Shown here in pieces: positions 1 through 43,465 of a stretch of DNA of 64,000 nucleotides (the first letter of the stretch is position 1; each line of letters opens with the position of its first letter). The stretch comes from Tubulanus polymorphus (lineage: Eukaryota > Nemertea > Palaeonemertea > Tubulaniformes > Tubulanidae), in assembly GCF_964204645.1 (NCBI RefSeq), contig NC_134033.1, forward strand, positions 15,192,155 to 15,256,154, written 5' to 3'. Below the pieces are notes generated by a model, which saw nothing but the letters and a program-made list of their open reading frames with translations, was not told the origin of the DNA and searched no databases. The position numbers were made by a program, and so were the translations under genes.

Positions 1-2712
1 ATCTAATTCGACCGATGAAGGGACTGCTACGCTTAATAACCAATCAATGAATTCGATTAAGATCGCGTGATCCGACCAATCAGTGGCTGCGAATGAGGGT
101 CACGTGATCTCTGACCGGCGTGCTGATTTTGATTAGTTGTCACTCGGGGATTGAATTGTAAATAACTCCACCATAGATAACTTTGATAATCATGAACGAT
201 AATGGTTTCGTGCCGGTGTAATATAGACACTGTGTGACAGATATAACTATTATTTCATTCTGTTATCATCAGTCGCGGAAATAATTAAATGAATTTCAGC
301 TTGTCAGATCAATCATTCTAATTCGCATTCGCTGTGATTTAAACAACTGCCGCTGGTGGCTTTCAGTTACAAATCTCGTATTACGGTAACAGCGATGATG
401 AGTGTCATTCAACCGACTGTTGAATATTACCAGGCCCCGGTTTAGATTTCACCCGGTTTATGTAAGGGCTAAAAGATCTATAACATTTGAGGCTGATTTT
501 TTACGTGGGTCCTCGGTCCAGTTTGACAGTCGTGACGAAATTGGTCTTTGTTACGGCGCGATACTAACAATATAGGGTCCTGTATCCTGAGAGGATATGG
601 TACATTCTAGAATTAGATAAACAGGGTGTACAAATTAACCTGAAAATCAGGGAAAGTCGGGGAATTTTCTTTTCTTTAAAAAAAGTCAGGAAATCGGAAA
701 ATTGTTCAGATCAGATCACTGGTACAATCAAACAGTTTTCATCTATGTCTTACGTTTTTGACTGCGTGACAAATTGATTAAGCGGACTAAGTCAGGGAGA
801 ACAACGTTCATGTCAGCGAATAGTCAGAGAAAATGCAAGTCAAATAAAAGTGACCACTCGGGCTTGACGCCCTGGTTATAACTCTATCAGTCGTTACGCT
901 CATTGAATATTCATGAAAATGCGTCTGTGAAATTCTACTTACTGTCCAGCGCTCACTCGACATGCTCTCAAGTTCTCACCCCCTCCCCCCCCCGAGGGTA
1001 TCTTTTATAAGTACCTAATTGATTTAGTAGCTGGCGGAGTTTTCTTTAAAAAAAAAGACCGCGATCATTTTATCGAGACGTCGACCGATGAAACGTGATA
1101 TTTCGGTTAAATCGTCGGATTTTCGCGGGAATTTTTTTTCCCGCTCCGTCGACAAATGAGGGTAATATATCTGATCGAGTTTCAGCCCCGGTTCTGGAGA
1201 TTGAAAATGAATTTAGAGAATTCTCGCATTCGAGAGAAATTCTTGAGATCTTTATCGATTTTTTTCCCCGTCTGTTGAAATGTTCATAATTACGTTGTTA
1301 TCTGTCGTCGATGGCAACCATTTGCCGTGCCCGCGTAATGTTATCATTTCGAGCAGACGCCTTGAGGGACGACGCGGGTTTTATGGTTACGTAATCGAAA
1401 AGTGTCGATTTAACTCCTCGCCGGTGACTAGATCGCCGTGGAAACTAACTGTTGACATTGTTGCGCATGTTGTGACAAGAATCGAATTCAAATTTCAAAC
1501 TCGATGAATTCAGATTTTTCAACTGAATTATTCATTTATACCTAAGCGCATTCTCAAAAATATGCATAATTCTGAATGTTATCCCTGGGGATAAAACCAA
1601 CATTACTAAACCTGGACTCAGCTGTTTATAGATTGGGTTTCAAAGTAATATTTAACCTTGTCCTGTGGGAATGAATCTTTTCCTTAGGGATAAATCCTTA
1701 ATTTGGGCCTGGTATTAGGTTTATAGACTGGATATCAGTTATCTGAGTGGATAAATCTTTAAACTGGGTCTGGTTTTATAGACTGGATATCAAAGCTATC
1801 CTCGGGTCCGAATCCTTATCCTGACCTGGTTTTATAGACTGGATAGCAAAGCTATCCTTAGGTCTGAATCCTTATCCTGGTTTTAGTAGACTGGGTATCA
1901 AAGCTATCCTTATGGATAAGTCTTTACCCCAGACCCAATTGACTGGGTATGAAAGTTATCCTTACGGATAAATCCTTAACCTTGCCCTGGTATTATTTCG
2001 TTGTAACTGATCGTGGTTATGAACCCATCGATTGAGGTTGTGTTTGTTCTAATTTCGACCAGATTTTCTCAAGACGCTCTCTCTATACGACAGAAATTGT
2101 CTCACGCGATTTTCTTACGCGCGGAAATGAAATCAGTCGAGTGTGACAAATTCTTTTTTACGAGAAATTCATTTCATCAAACCTCGGAATTTATTCTCGC
2201 AAAAAAGTTCAACGAGCTCGGTGTTGATATTAGACCCTCTGGGAACGGTCTGTTTTTGTGTCAGTTCAGGAATTGTTTCAAGACGTGTGTCTTTACCCTT
2301 TACGAAGCAAAACAGAGGAAATTCACCTTTTCCCAAATAACCCCAATAAGGGCAATTTTAGTTTAGATGTTTTCAATGGCTTTGGAAAAGTTTTTATTTT
2401 TTGTAAAGGGGACAGTGTTAAGTTCAATGGCTTTAATTAAAGAAATAATGAACATTTATGAAGACAGACTAAGAGAATAGTGACGTTTAGACTCAATTCT
2501 AAACTTACGAAACTTTTCAGTTTTGAAAATGGCTAGAATTGAGTCAGATCATGGCTTATCTCTAAGTTTTCTCTACAGAAAACAATTCAGGGATTTGGGT
2601 TTTTTGGTGGCTTTTATCTTGAAAATTTGTACAGTATTTGTATGTACCTCCTGCCCCCCTGTATCCTATAATTACCGAATCTTACAACTGATTTCTATTA
2701 ATCTCATTTCAG
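1..2712. other. Upstream flank / first visible intron of the exchanger
   Basis: No exon with recognisable homology. It holds the diverged tandem array at 1579-1995 and short T- and A-rich runs. Several short open frames (for example 2013-2366) show no family resemblance and no splice-phase continuity with 2713. Confidence 0.5.
1579..1995. repeat. Diverged tandem array related to the GGTTTCATAGACTG element
   Basis: About seven units built around tatagactggatatcaaag, ctatcc and ggataaatcct. The same string forms the end of complete elements at 21024-21185, 30752-30909 and 55990-56147, so the array looks like an expansion of one element end. Confidence 0.7.
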
Positions 2713-34069
<31,357 letters not shown>

Positions 34070-34784
34070 AATCGTTAGAATTTAGTTTGGTTATAGCAAG
34101 CGCTGATCCAACAGTGGACAAGTAGAACAAACACTGTTAAACAGTGACTGTTCTACTTGGAAATGCTGTAGATTGCATCAAACTAATCCAAGAATTTTCG
34201 AAGGCAATACCTTGATTGGTATCTTGTCCTTGTATATGCCTTTTCAAACTTTTTACTGCCTTAATGCCGTATAGCTGTATATGAAATCTTATAAACCTCT
34301 CTTGCATAATTGGTAGGGCGAAGAAAAGGTTTACTACCTTAGAAATCAAACCCATCCATGATTTTTCAAAGGTGACGCCTTAGTTGCAAAGATGCCTCCA
34401 AATATGCCTTTTCAATGATTAAAAATGTCCTTGAAATGTGTCAAATAGGCCTCTGAATTAGTAGTTAATTGATTAAACCAATTTAGAAATGATAAGTTAT
34501 TTTGAATTCCTAGAAACTTAACCGGGTTATTTACCTAGAATTGAAATTATATTAGTTATTTTGGGTTATTTTCCTAGAAACCACTGACGAGTCTGAGCTT
34601 TGATACGGAACTAAAGAACAAACGTGGAATCGACTCCACAGGGAATCTGACTCTCTGAACAACCGTGCAACAGGTTCCAGATATTCATAATCATAAAATA
34701 CTTAACTCAAAATATATTTAAAAAAGAAATAATCAAACTAACAATTAGATTTGAAATAGAATTAATTGTGGCCAGTTTTTCTCT

Positions 34785-35228
34785 GAACTCTTGAGTGGAG
34801 GGTTGATGTACACTTTACTCTTGAGAGGGGAAGGGTAAACTTAACTCTTGAGAGGGGCTTGATGTACACTGGACTCTTGAGAGGGGAAGGGTAAACTTAA
34901 CTCTTGAGAGGGGCTTGATGTACACTGTACTCTTGGGAGGGGAGGTTTAGACTTGACTCTGAGAGGGGGGGTTGATGTACTCTGGACTCTTTAGAGGGGA
35001 GGTTTAGACTTAACTCTTGAGAGGGGCTTGATGTACACTGTACTCTTGGGAGGGGAGGTTTAGACTTGACTCTGAGAGGGGGGGTTTATGTACACTGTAC
35101 TCTTGGGAGGGGAGGTTTAGACTTGACTCTGAGAGGGGGCTTGATGTACACTGTACTCTTGGGAGGGGAGGTTTAGACTTGACTCTGAGAGGGGGGGGGG
35201 GTTGATGTACACTAAACTCTGGGAGGGG
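34785..35228 (+). repeat. G-rich tandem array, about 55-base unit
   Basis: About eight units with tgatgtacactgtactcttg + ggaggggaggtttagacttg + actctgagaggggg. Two unit variants alternate. Confidence 0.9.
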
Positions 35229-35532
35229 ATGGTGTTACCCAATTACTCGAACTGCTTTTTGTACAAATGCATATAGACATTGTCGAAAATAATCCATTTT
35301 TTACTATTAACTATAACAAAGAATAATATCCTATTGGCTAGTTAAAAACTTTGAGATTTCTTTGAGATTTTTGTACAGAATAGCGAATTTTAAAAAATAT
35401 CATTTATAGATATTTAGATATCGAATGATTAATCATTATTTGTAACTAATAGGAAATATTTCGAATCCAACAACGATAAACAAAATCCAACTCCGGTCAC
35501 TTAAGAATTTGTTTTGACAACTTGTTTAAAGA

Positions 35533-35668
35533 CCAGGGGCCGGTTCCGTAGTCAAGACTTAAGTTCAAAAGTGGTCTTAAATCTTAAGATTTGTCTTAAG
35601 CTGTTAGATTAGCTATAGAACTAAGATAGTCTGAGACTGGTCTGAAGACTGGTCTGGAGACTGGCCCC
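35533..35668. repeat. Palindromic ggggccggttccgtagtc element
   Basis: Left caggggccggttccgtagtc; right gtctggagactggccccag; core taagctgttagattagctat. Confidence 0.7.
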
Positions 35669-36289
35669 AGTTCCAAAGTGGAGACTTAAGTCCAAGGATG
35701 TAACCAGTCCCCATCGGCTAATTTCATAGAACAGCTCTATTTGTTATGATAACATGATGCTATTGGAACTTTAATGAAATGGCCTCCTATTTGTTATTAC
35801 GTTGCGGTAGTAATCAACGTAATTCAGCGTACCGTCCATGTGGGTTACTGTGACAACAATCTCACTGTTACTTCTCTATTATCGTCATTACTTCTTCGTC
35901 ATGTGGTTCCAAGTCTCAACTTTGCGTAACGTAAAAAGCTTCTGAATCGATTTAAAATAATCGGAATCGATGAATAAATTAAATCGATTCAGTCTTTTCT
36001 AATGTGACGCTGTTGTAAAAATATTCATCGAATTTTCTCACAAAGTTCAGTGTGAATGAATAAATCACAAAAGACGCTTATAAATGTTGTAAAAGCTATA
36101 AGAATGAAGTCGACCCTTCTCTTACTCAGTACAACAACTAACAACATGCTTCTTGGTGTAGAAATATTCAGTTTCTGGTCTGATGAAATTGCATCGATTT
36201 CCAAAATTCTTACCCCTGAGATATTTGATAAGCTCAATGCTGCGGTATTTACCAAAAGAACCTCCCTAATCAAATATCTGTGCTATCAG

Positions 36290-36560
36290 TTTGAGACAGA
36301 GTCTACTGTTATGCTCTTGGTAGAATTTTACTGTATTTCATAAACTCTTACTCATTATTTGACACCAACTCCGGGTAGAATTTTACCAATCTCAACTTTA
36401 CTGCAGTAAGAAACCGAGTCTACTGTATTTCACCATGGACGTATAAACTAGTTTAAACTCTAATCTAGTTTATACGTCCATGATTTCACAAACTCTTACT
36501 CGGTATTTGACACCAACTCGGGGTAGAATTTTACCTATCTTCTGAGTAAGACAGAGTCTA
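36290..36560 (-). repeat. Reverse copies of the 16.5-kb dispersed repeat, with a perfect-arm hairpin
   Basis: Two units with aaactcttactcattatttg + acaccaactccgggtagaat. Between them, 36434-36482 is a short palindrome: tggacgtataaactag ... ctagtttatacgtcca. Confidence 0.75.
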
Positions 36561-36755
36561 CTTTGCAGCAAAATTACATATAGCTTTTATTGTTTGCAGT
36601 TTTTGTTTTTCAATCACGATTCAAATGATATATATCATATACATATACATATATACTGTATACTATTTTTATGATTAGATTCAGCGCTATCTATCGTTTT
36701 ATTTTAAGAACTGCTCAACTGATAGTAACTTATTTCTAGAAACATGCATCTATAT

Positions 36756-37400
36756 ACAGTAGACAGAATAAAGACTCCGCTCAAGTCCGATCGACCATTG
36801 AACGTTTGTTGAAATGATATTGTGACTGGCAGGTTATGCACCTGATGTTGCAGGGCAAAAAAAAGATAAATAATTAATTTACTAAAAGATAACTAATTGA
36901 TTTATTCTAAACCCTGTTAACACGGCTAATCTACGAATCTTAAACCATAGGCATCCCCAAGGGGGGTGCGGGGGGTAGCGGATGCACCCCCTTTTCGAGA
37001 TCTAGCTAACTTCTCAAGTTACTATGTAAGCAATGTTCAAGATTTTTCTTGCCAATTTGACTAGACTTTTAACTCTAAATGATTCAGTTAGAGCCTGGAA
37101 AAATGTCTCTAGCTAAAGCCTCCAATTTTTTTGGGGAGGCCCACCAAACACCCAACATTGTGGATAGGCCTACTCTACTGGATTGATGCTTATTCGAACC
37201 CCTATGTAAATTCCTGGGGATGTAAACAGAATCGTATTAATGAGGTTCAACTATAAAAGGTCATAGCTCACTTTTATTTGATGTCTAGTTTGATGCAAGT
37301 GAACAATACATTGTATATCATGTAGCTCCGATTATCATTTTCAAAGCAAACAAATTTTCACGGTCCCAAAAGGTCCGACTTGAGCTGAGTCTACTGTGTT
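36756..37400. mobile_element. Possible non-autonomous pogo/Tigger-like element
   Basis: Left end acagtagacagaataaagac + tccgctcaagtccga. The right end, reversed, is cacagtagactcagctcaag + tcgga. The inverted ends are imperfect and the internal 600 bases have no long frame. Assignment to pogo is from remembered terminal style. Confidence 0.5.
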
Positions 37401-38086
37401 TACCTACGGTTGAGGGATTTTCCAAACCTGCAGGCGAAATGGTCCCTTTACCCACTGCCGTTGACCAGATTAGTTTCCCGGGTATCTATTCTAAGCTATG
37501 CTTCAAATACCACCGTATAACAGTTATGCCTAACATACATGTTTAGCTCTAATGCTGCCAAATTTGTTGGTAATATTTGAAAAACATGTATTTGAAAATA
37601 TTTCCGAATTCATCACCACCTTTGCAAATGTTAGAATCGATCCAGATTAGAAAACTGGCAAAAAACCTGTGGTGTTTTTTAAGCCCAGAACTTTAAAGAA
37701 CTTTTCGATTCATTGAGCATGAATTTGGTCGAAGCAATTTTAGAATGTATTAATATGTAATCTCCCGCGCCCGTGGGTGGACCATGCGGGTCCCCGGGAA
37801 CTTGGAATCCTATACAGTAACCACCGAGTTGAATCGTCTTGTTACCGCTATTTAATGGATAACGATGAATTGTGTAAAAACAAATCTGCTGATACTGAAA
37901 CTGAATTCTTCTGATTGTCTGATTTTACCAGGTGATTGTCTACAGAACCACCTGATCGAATTCCAAAAAATATCAAAACAACGCAAACCCACCGTAAATG
38001 AAAGAAAAAAAAAATATTTATCCGATAATAGAAATATACAACTTCATCGTTATCTTATGTGTATCATTTATATTCTTGTAAAATGA

Positions 38087-38155
38087 ATATATTATTATTA
38101 TCATTAATATTATTATTAATATTATTAATATTATTATTATTATTATTATTATTTA
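38087..38155. repeat. (TTA)n microsatellite
   Basis: Interrupted ATT/TTA repeats over about 70 bases. Confidence 0.9.
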
Positions 38156-38314
38156 CATATAAATATTGTTTACACATACAATGTAAATATATCGTTTCTA
38201 TTATAAATCAAGAAGAAAGAAAAAAAATGATTCGGCAACAAAATGATTTTTATTCCGTTTGTGTTCGTGTGTTTTTTTTTTCAAATCTAATTCCCTGGGT
38301 TGAGTTTCATAGAA

Positions 38315-38712
38315 TGAGGGGGCAAAATGACTGGTCTTAAGTTGTTAGATTGGTTATAGAACCAAAATTAGTTTAGACTGGTCTAAGTTGTTAGATTGGT
38401 CATGGAACCAAAATGAGCTTAGACTGGTCTAAGTTGTTAGATTGGTCATGGAACCAAAATGAGCTTAGACTGGTCTAAGTTGTTAGATTGGTTATGGAAC
38501 CAAAATGAGCTTAGACTGGTGTAAAGTTGTTAGATTGGCTATAGAACCAAAATGAGCTTAGACTGGTCTTAAGTTGTTAGATTGGTTATGGAACCAAATG
38601 AGCTTAGACTGGTCACAAGGTGTTAGATTGGTTATAGAACCAAATTGTGCTTAGACTGGTCTTAAGGTGTAAGATTGGTTGTAGAACCAAAATTAGCTTA
38701 GACTGGTCTTAG
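38315..38712. repeat. Tandem array of eight to nine about 47-base units
   Basis: aagttgttagattggttatg + gaaccaaaatgagcttagac + tggtct. The same family as 10880-11172 and the reverse of 61683-62310. Confidence 0.95.
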
Positions 38713-39865
38713 ATTATGGCCATAGTTCCACTTTTGTGATTGATTCAGAGTTGAATCATTGAAAATGAACTGATTTGAACTCACAACTGTAGCAACTCGG
38801 CCCCTGCCTCCTATGAAACCAGGCCCTACTGTTTTTCACTGCTGCTGCGCTGGTGTTATACATAATTATTCCACGTGTTTGTCTCGTTATACTGAATAAG
38901 CTTTGCTAATTGTATTTTCACTGTTGTGTCGCCACGGCTCAATTTGTTCGTCGTTCTCAAAGGAAAAAAAAACAATTTTAACCAAATTTTCCTCTAACTA
39001 TTCAATCTCTCAAGTACAGTTTATTCAGTTGTAGAAACGTGGCTTTTGAGGTTGTGGTGCTTTTTTCGGTGATGTAGCTTTTGACCGACGATTGATTCCT
39101 CAAGTCGCCCCTAAAATTGCTTACCCTTCAACTCCGCTGGATCAAGGCGATGGAAATACCTGCTACTGGTGATATTTACCTGCCCCCAAAGCCTACAATC
39201 AAGTCCCCTGCCTGGTGACTGGTTTAACCCTTAAATTCGAGAGAGGACACAATGTAAATTCTGTATCATTCGGGAAAGGATCCAAATCGCTTAAATGACC
39301 GAGAAATAGAATAGGGATATCCCAATATCAACTGTTACAACTCGTCACCGCTTCATGGGTTCATAGATACCGTGCCAATTCTGACATTGCTTGGGCTTTT
39401 ATATTGCCGGAAGGCTTTTTAAAAGGATCCAAATCGCTTAAATTTAGCGCGTCACTCGATCGGTTCCCATCAAAATACTAATACAATTTACAATACTTTA
39501 GAAATGTAGCGAACTTTACAATACTAATACCAGACCAATTAAAAGAGGTCTTGGTGCTTGACGCAGAGACTTGCTGTCATACAAAACAACAAAAGCTAAT
39601 CCAGGGGAGTTCTGAGACTTGTACAAGTCAACGTGCCCTTTTTAATTTCGTCAACAACACAATCAGGGAATTTACAAGTTTCGAAGTCTGTCATGTAAAT
39701 CACGTATTGTGTTTGACAACCAATACGGCGGAATCATGTATAGAATAGCAGCTACAAAACCTATGTAGATGTGCAGCATTTGAAAGCCAGTCTTACGTCT
39801 GGTCGCTGCATCGACCTCAGGTCACTGAACACACAAAATTCTTAATAGCGTCAGTCACTACAGTT

Positions 39866-39945
39866 CAGTGGTCTAGTGGTTAGCACTCAGGCCGTGAATA
39901 CCAGTCGGCCCGTGTTCGAATCTTGGTGGAGCCACGCTAGTTTTC
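39866..39945 (+). repeat. tRNA-like SINE head
   Basis: Box-A-like tggtctagtggttagcactc and box-B-like gtgttcgaatcttgg at tRNA spacing. The T-arm pairing has mismatches and the acceptor stem is absent, so a functional tRNA is unlikely. Confidence 0.6.
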
Positions 39946-40609
39946 TTTGGATGACCTGCTATTGAGAATGAAATCTTTTGTTTTGCCTGGAAGATGCCTA
40001 TTCAGCGGAATAATTCAATTTTCTAGATAATGAACTGGACTCGATTAAACGTTTCATTTGGCAACGGGTCTCAGCCTGAATTGATATGTCGAAATTAGCA
40101 AACTATAGATCAGTTATCAACCCCTGTCCTTCCCTCTCCACCCTGTAGTAGGCTGTTGCGGGGGCGGCTCTAAGAAAATACAAAGAAGGGATCGAAAAGT
40201 AAAAGAAAGGCACTCGTCGTGTTAGACGTCTTAGAAGATGCAGATTCTGAAAAGATGGGTGTCAAATTCGCAGGTATTTCGCGATTGGTGTCTTTTCAAA
40301 CCTCAATGAGGAGGCAGCTGGGTTCAGACCCCCGACAGATCCCCATAGATCCGCCCCTGCTGGCCAACGATCCAATAGAATAATTTTCGATGGTTAATTG
40401 ATGTTTTTAATTATAGGTACCGGTAAGAACCCTGTAGACAGTGACGTACAGATAACTCGCTTATAGATATTATACTAAAACTCCAAGAGGTATAGAACAA
40501 TCAGTAGAATGAAATGCACGTTTCTATAATTCAATGAGGTTTGGCATCATCAGTTGAGACATCTTAAAACATACCCCCTGCAGGGGCAAGTAACCCCGGG
40601 TTAAAGTAA

Positions 40610-40760
40610 GCTGGATCCACAGTTCCAAAGTTGTGATTTAACCTTGAAAATGTAACTGAGTTTAACTCTAGTTAAAGTTGAATCAGTTGATACAAGTAAC
40701 TCCAGATTTCAGTTGGCTGGGTCCAATTTTGATCCAACTGTGGAACTGGATCCAGAGTTT
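40610..40760. repeat. ccacagttccaaagttgtga palindromic element
   Basis: Left tggatccacagttccaaagt; right caactgtggaactggatcca; matches the family best seen at 45337-45446. Confidence 0.7.
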
Positions 40761-40912
40761 GGAATTGTTACGTTGATAATTGCCCCCTTGGGAGCAGAAG
40801 GTAAAGTGATTTTAACTGTAAGATTGGAATGTTTGAATTCTTTAAGAGAAGTTTTTGGAAATCGAAGTTTATCTTTCTATTTCATTATAACTCGGAACTA
40901 TCTTGTTTACAG

Positions 40913-41300
40913 GAGGAACCGCTGTGGCACCGCTGAATTACGACAATACTGAAATGAATGAAACAAAATTCTCCAATTGTTCAGAACGGCGTCAAAACGA
41001 ACGTACTCCCGATATGTCTAAAATCACCAGGGAAGCCCTTATTTGAAATCAGCGACCATCAGAGAGACAGGGACTCGTTTAAAATCACTCACGACGGCCG
41101 ATCTCCACCCGAAATCAATGGAGATAGGCCTACATCTTCGTTGCAACTGAGCCTGTTAAGGACTACAAGCAACTATACAGAAAGATACAGATACATGGAT
41201 GAAAAAGCGACTAGACGATGATCCCCTGACTGAGGCATCGACCTTATTCAAAGTCAATCCTGAATTGAAACAGATTTATCAAACAGCAGAAATAAATGTA
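40913..41300 (+). other. Candidate terminal exon of an unknown transcript
   Basis: A good acceptor (cttgtttacag) at 40912 is followed by repeat-free sequence with coding-like composition. AATAAA lies at 41291. Two frames are open in different parts: one from the acceptor reads PLNYDNTEMNETKFSN to a TGA near 41047; the other, from ATG 40958, runs 87 codons (SDHQRDRDSFKITHDGRSPP) to 41221. Neither is recognised. It could be an alternative 3' exon of the exchanger, a separate small gene or noncoding RNA. Confidence 0.3.
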
Positions 41301-41415
41301 TGAAAAAAAACTCAGATTGTGTATACACGATATTGTAATTAGATTTTAATGTATAGATGTGCAAGAAAAGCTTGAAAAGCTTAATATGTAATGATATGTA
41401 TAAACACTAGTATAT

Positions 41416-41637
41416 TAGGCTAAACAAAAATGATACCTTGTTTCTCCGCAGCGGCCGGGTCATTTTTGTACAATATGATAAAATTTATAAACAGTTCATT
41501 TCTATAGCGGCCGGGTCTGTTATGGTAAAATTGATCACGATTTTAAAAAAAGTAATGTATAGGGTAGATAGGCGGCCGGCCGGGTCAACATTTAAGCTCA
41601 GCAGAGCGGAGAAACAAGGTATCAATTTTTTTAGCCT
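41416..41637. repeat. MITE with ttgataccttgtttctc termini and GGCCGGCC core
   Basis: Left aggctaaacaaaaatgatac + cttgtttctc; right gagaaacaaggtatcaattt + ttttagcctt. Internal gcggccgggtc is repeated, and gcggccggccgggtc stands near the right end. A second copy in reverse orientation is at 60529-60743. Confidence 0.88.
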
Positions 41638-42689
41638 TATCTTAGATATTAAGATGTTTTCCAAAGTAATGAACAGAGTTCTCCAGTTTTCCAAACGAAG
41701 GTCTCGATGCATAGAATCAACAGAAACGTTCTACTTCATTGTTTCATTAGTAGTATGATGTGAACTTACTAATCAATCGTATTTATTTTGCGAAATGTAA
41801 CAAATGTATTAAGGAAGTAAATTCAATATTGATATGCAGCTAATTATAAATAAATTCATATAATTTACGGGATACTAATAACTAATAAGTGCTAATGGTA
41901 AGTGAATAATCCGTTTAACTAGAAACTAATTCTTCTATGTTCACAATACTTTTTGATTTTTTTTTTACATATATACTGCGATAATAAACTCGTTCTATTG
42001 TAATAATTCATGCAAATTAATTTCTAATTTATGCGCATATGATCTGCGGTAAATGACGTGTCATACTAAGTCGAGGATAGCGGTGTCTCGGGTTCGAACC
42101 TAATGATTATTGATTCTGATTCCCAGTGATCCAAGTGCTAAATATAGGATGTCCAGGGGTATCCCGGGTTCGAACTGATCTGAGTGGATCTGAGTTCTAT
42201 CAGACGAGACACAAGAAACTGTTTCAAAGCCAACAATTGAAAGGTAAATAGGGAACGAAACCGGCTTGCAGTAATCCTCGGGGCTACAGCATATCAGGAA
42301 ATGGGACGGGGGGGGGGGGGCTGGACCAGAAACCGAGCAAACAGAGTTTTACGGGAATTAAAGTACATTCGTAGATGCTCATGACTTCAGAGTTGTCGCT
42401 TTACGATAATATACCGGTACGCTCTAATCATCAGTGACAAGACGAAATTTGACAAGAGCTGCGAAGAAAAAACCAACAACGAGAAAAGGGGCTTGGATGA
42501 ACATACAGAGTCTCACGGTAATTCAAGTGCATTTATAGATGTCAACTGAGCCATCTGAGCAAACGGAGAGACCCAATTAGCAAAAAGCCAATGATCAAAG
42601 CCTCTAGGCGATAATAAACATATAAACAGCCTGCGTAGAACCTGATTAAGGACGAATCATATATCTGTATTCATCAGCACTCCAGGCAT

Positions 42690-42800
42690 CCTCCCCCGGC
42701 AGGGATTCGAACCTGATGGCATCGAGATTGCCACGGCACGAAACCCTGCCATAATCGACCGTGTGCGCAGATACATGCGCAGTTCAGATGATGTGATTTT
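42690..42800 (-). repeat. tRNA-derived SINE copy, reverse
   Basis: ggcagggattcgaacctgat + ggcatcgagattgccacggc, the reverse complement of the 42955-43040 copy including the box B. The flank carries catgcgcagttcagatgatg. Confidence 0.6.
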
Positions 42801-42949
42801 TAGCCAATCAGAAATCCCGTTTTATTTTCGCCCGGGTTTCCCATTTATAGTTCTTCCTTGAAATTTGCCTCAACGATTATACAACGAGCAATCTGATTGG
42901 TGCCGCCAGTTTTCGTTCGGAAAGCTGCGCATGTACCTGCGCACCCGGT

Positions 42950-43040
42950 CTACTGATGCAGGGGTTCGTGCCGTGGCTGAGTGTAGCGATGCCATCAGGT
43001 TCGAGTCCCTGCACAGGGAGGATGCACTCCAGGGTATATG
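42950..43040 (+). repeat. tRNA-derived SINE copy, forward
   Basis: gttcgtgccgtggctgagtg + tagcgatgccatcaggttcg + agtccctgc. It forms an inverted pair with 42690-42800. A third relative is at 57255-57312 and a separate ggttcgaacctgg box B at about 43142. Confidence 0.6.
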
Positions 43041-43383
43041 CGCAACTGACTGGTTGCCTGGACGAATGGCGGACTGGTTTATTATTCGAAATGGTGATTG
43101 TGGCTACCGTAGAGATGGTGGAGAGGTAGTAGGGGTTTCCTGGGTTCGAACCTGGTCTATTCATAGTGATTCAATGCAGATGCTGAATAGGAAAAGCAGG
43201 TGTCCAGTCCTGTCTATCGATAACGACTCAAACCGAAACCAAAACTAAAATTTGGAGCTTATCATAAAATCTTTTATTCATCTCAATCGATTTGACTTTA
43301 CACTAAATATACACATATAAAACAAAGACTTCTATTTATTTACAGCTTAAAATTCAAATAAACATGTGGCGACCTCTATTGTG

Positions 43384-43465
43384 TTATCCTCTTATACTAT
43401 GCCATACTTTCATTAGTTTTTGTCTGTTGTGCCAAATTAACTCATGACCATACGATACGTACCAG
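43384..43465 (-). CDS. PARL exon 9, terminal
   Basis: Encodes [26 protein letters not shown] and a TAA stop. The WYV-YGHELIW match to vertebrate PARL is almost exact. Confidence 0.95.

Larger units (their letters stand above)
34070..40912. other. Intergenic, repeat-rich region downstream of the exchanger
   Basis: No gene recognised. It contains a G-rich tandem array, palindromic element copies, a possible pogo-like element, microsatellites, an eight-unit array and a tRNA-like SINE. Exons of an unknown gene cannot be excluded (see candidate at 40913). Confidence 0.5.
41301..43383. other. Intergenic region between candidate exon and PARL 3' end
   Basis: Holds the GC-rich palindromic element at 41416-41637 and several tRNA-like SINE fragments (42.06-43.17 kb). 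A G-run lies at about 42307. No gene recognised. Confidence 0.55.

Noticed and set aside
39866-39945. Functional tRNA gene
   Set aside because: Boxes A and B are present, but acceptor and T stems do not pair properly; the same holds for the fragments at 3050, 10690, 21870 and 57255.
40713-40952. 79-codon frame overlapping the orphan exon
   Set aside because: Its first part lies in a ccagttccacag palindromic element and it crosses the likely acceptor at 40912.
42865-43248. 127-codon frame
   Set aside because: It runs across SINE-like sequence and its flanks; no homology and no conserved start.
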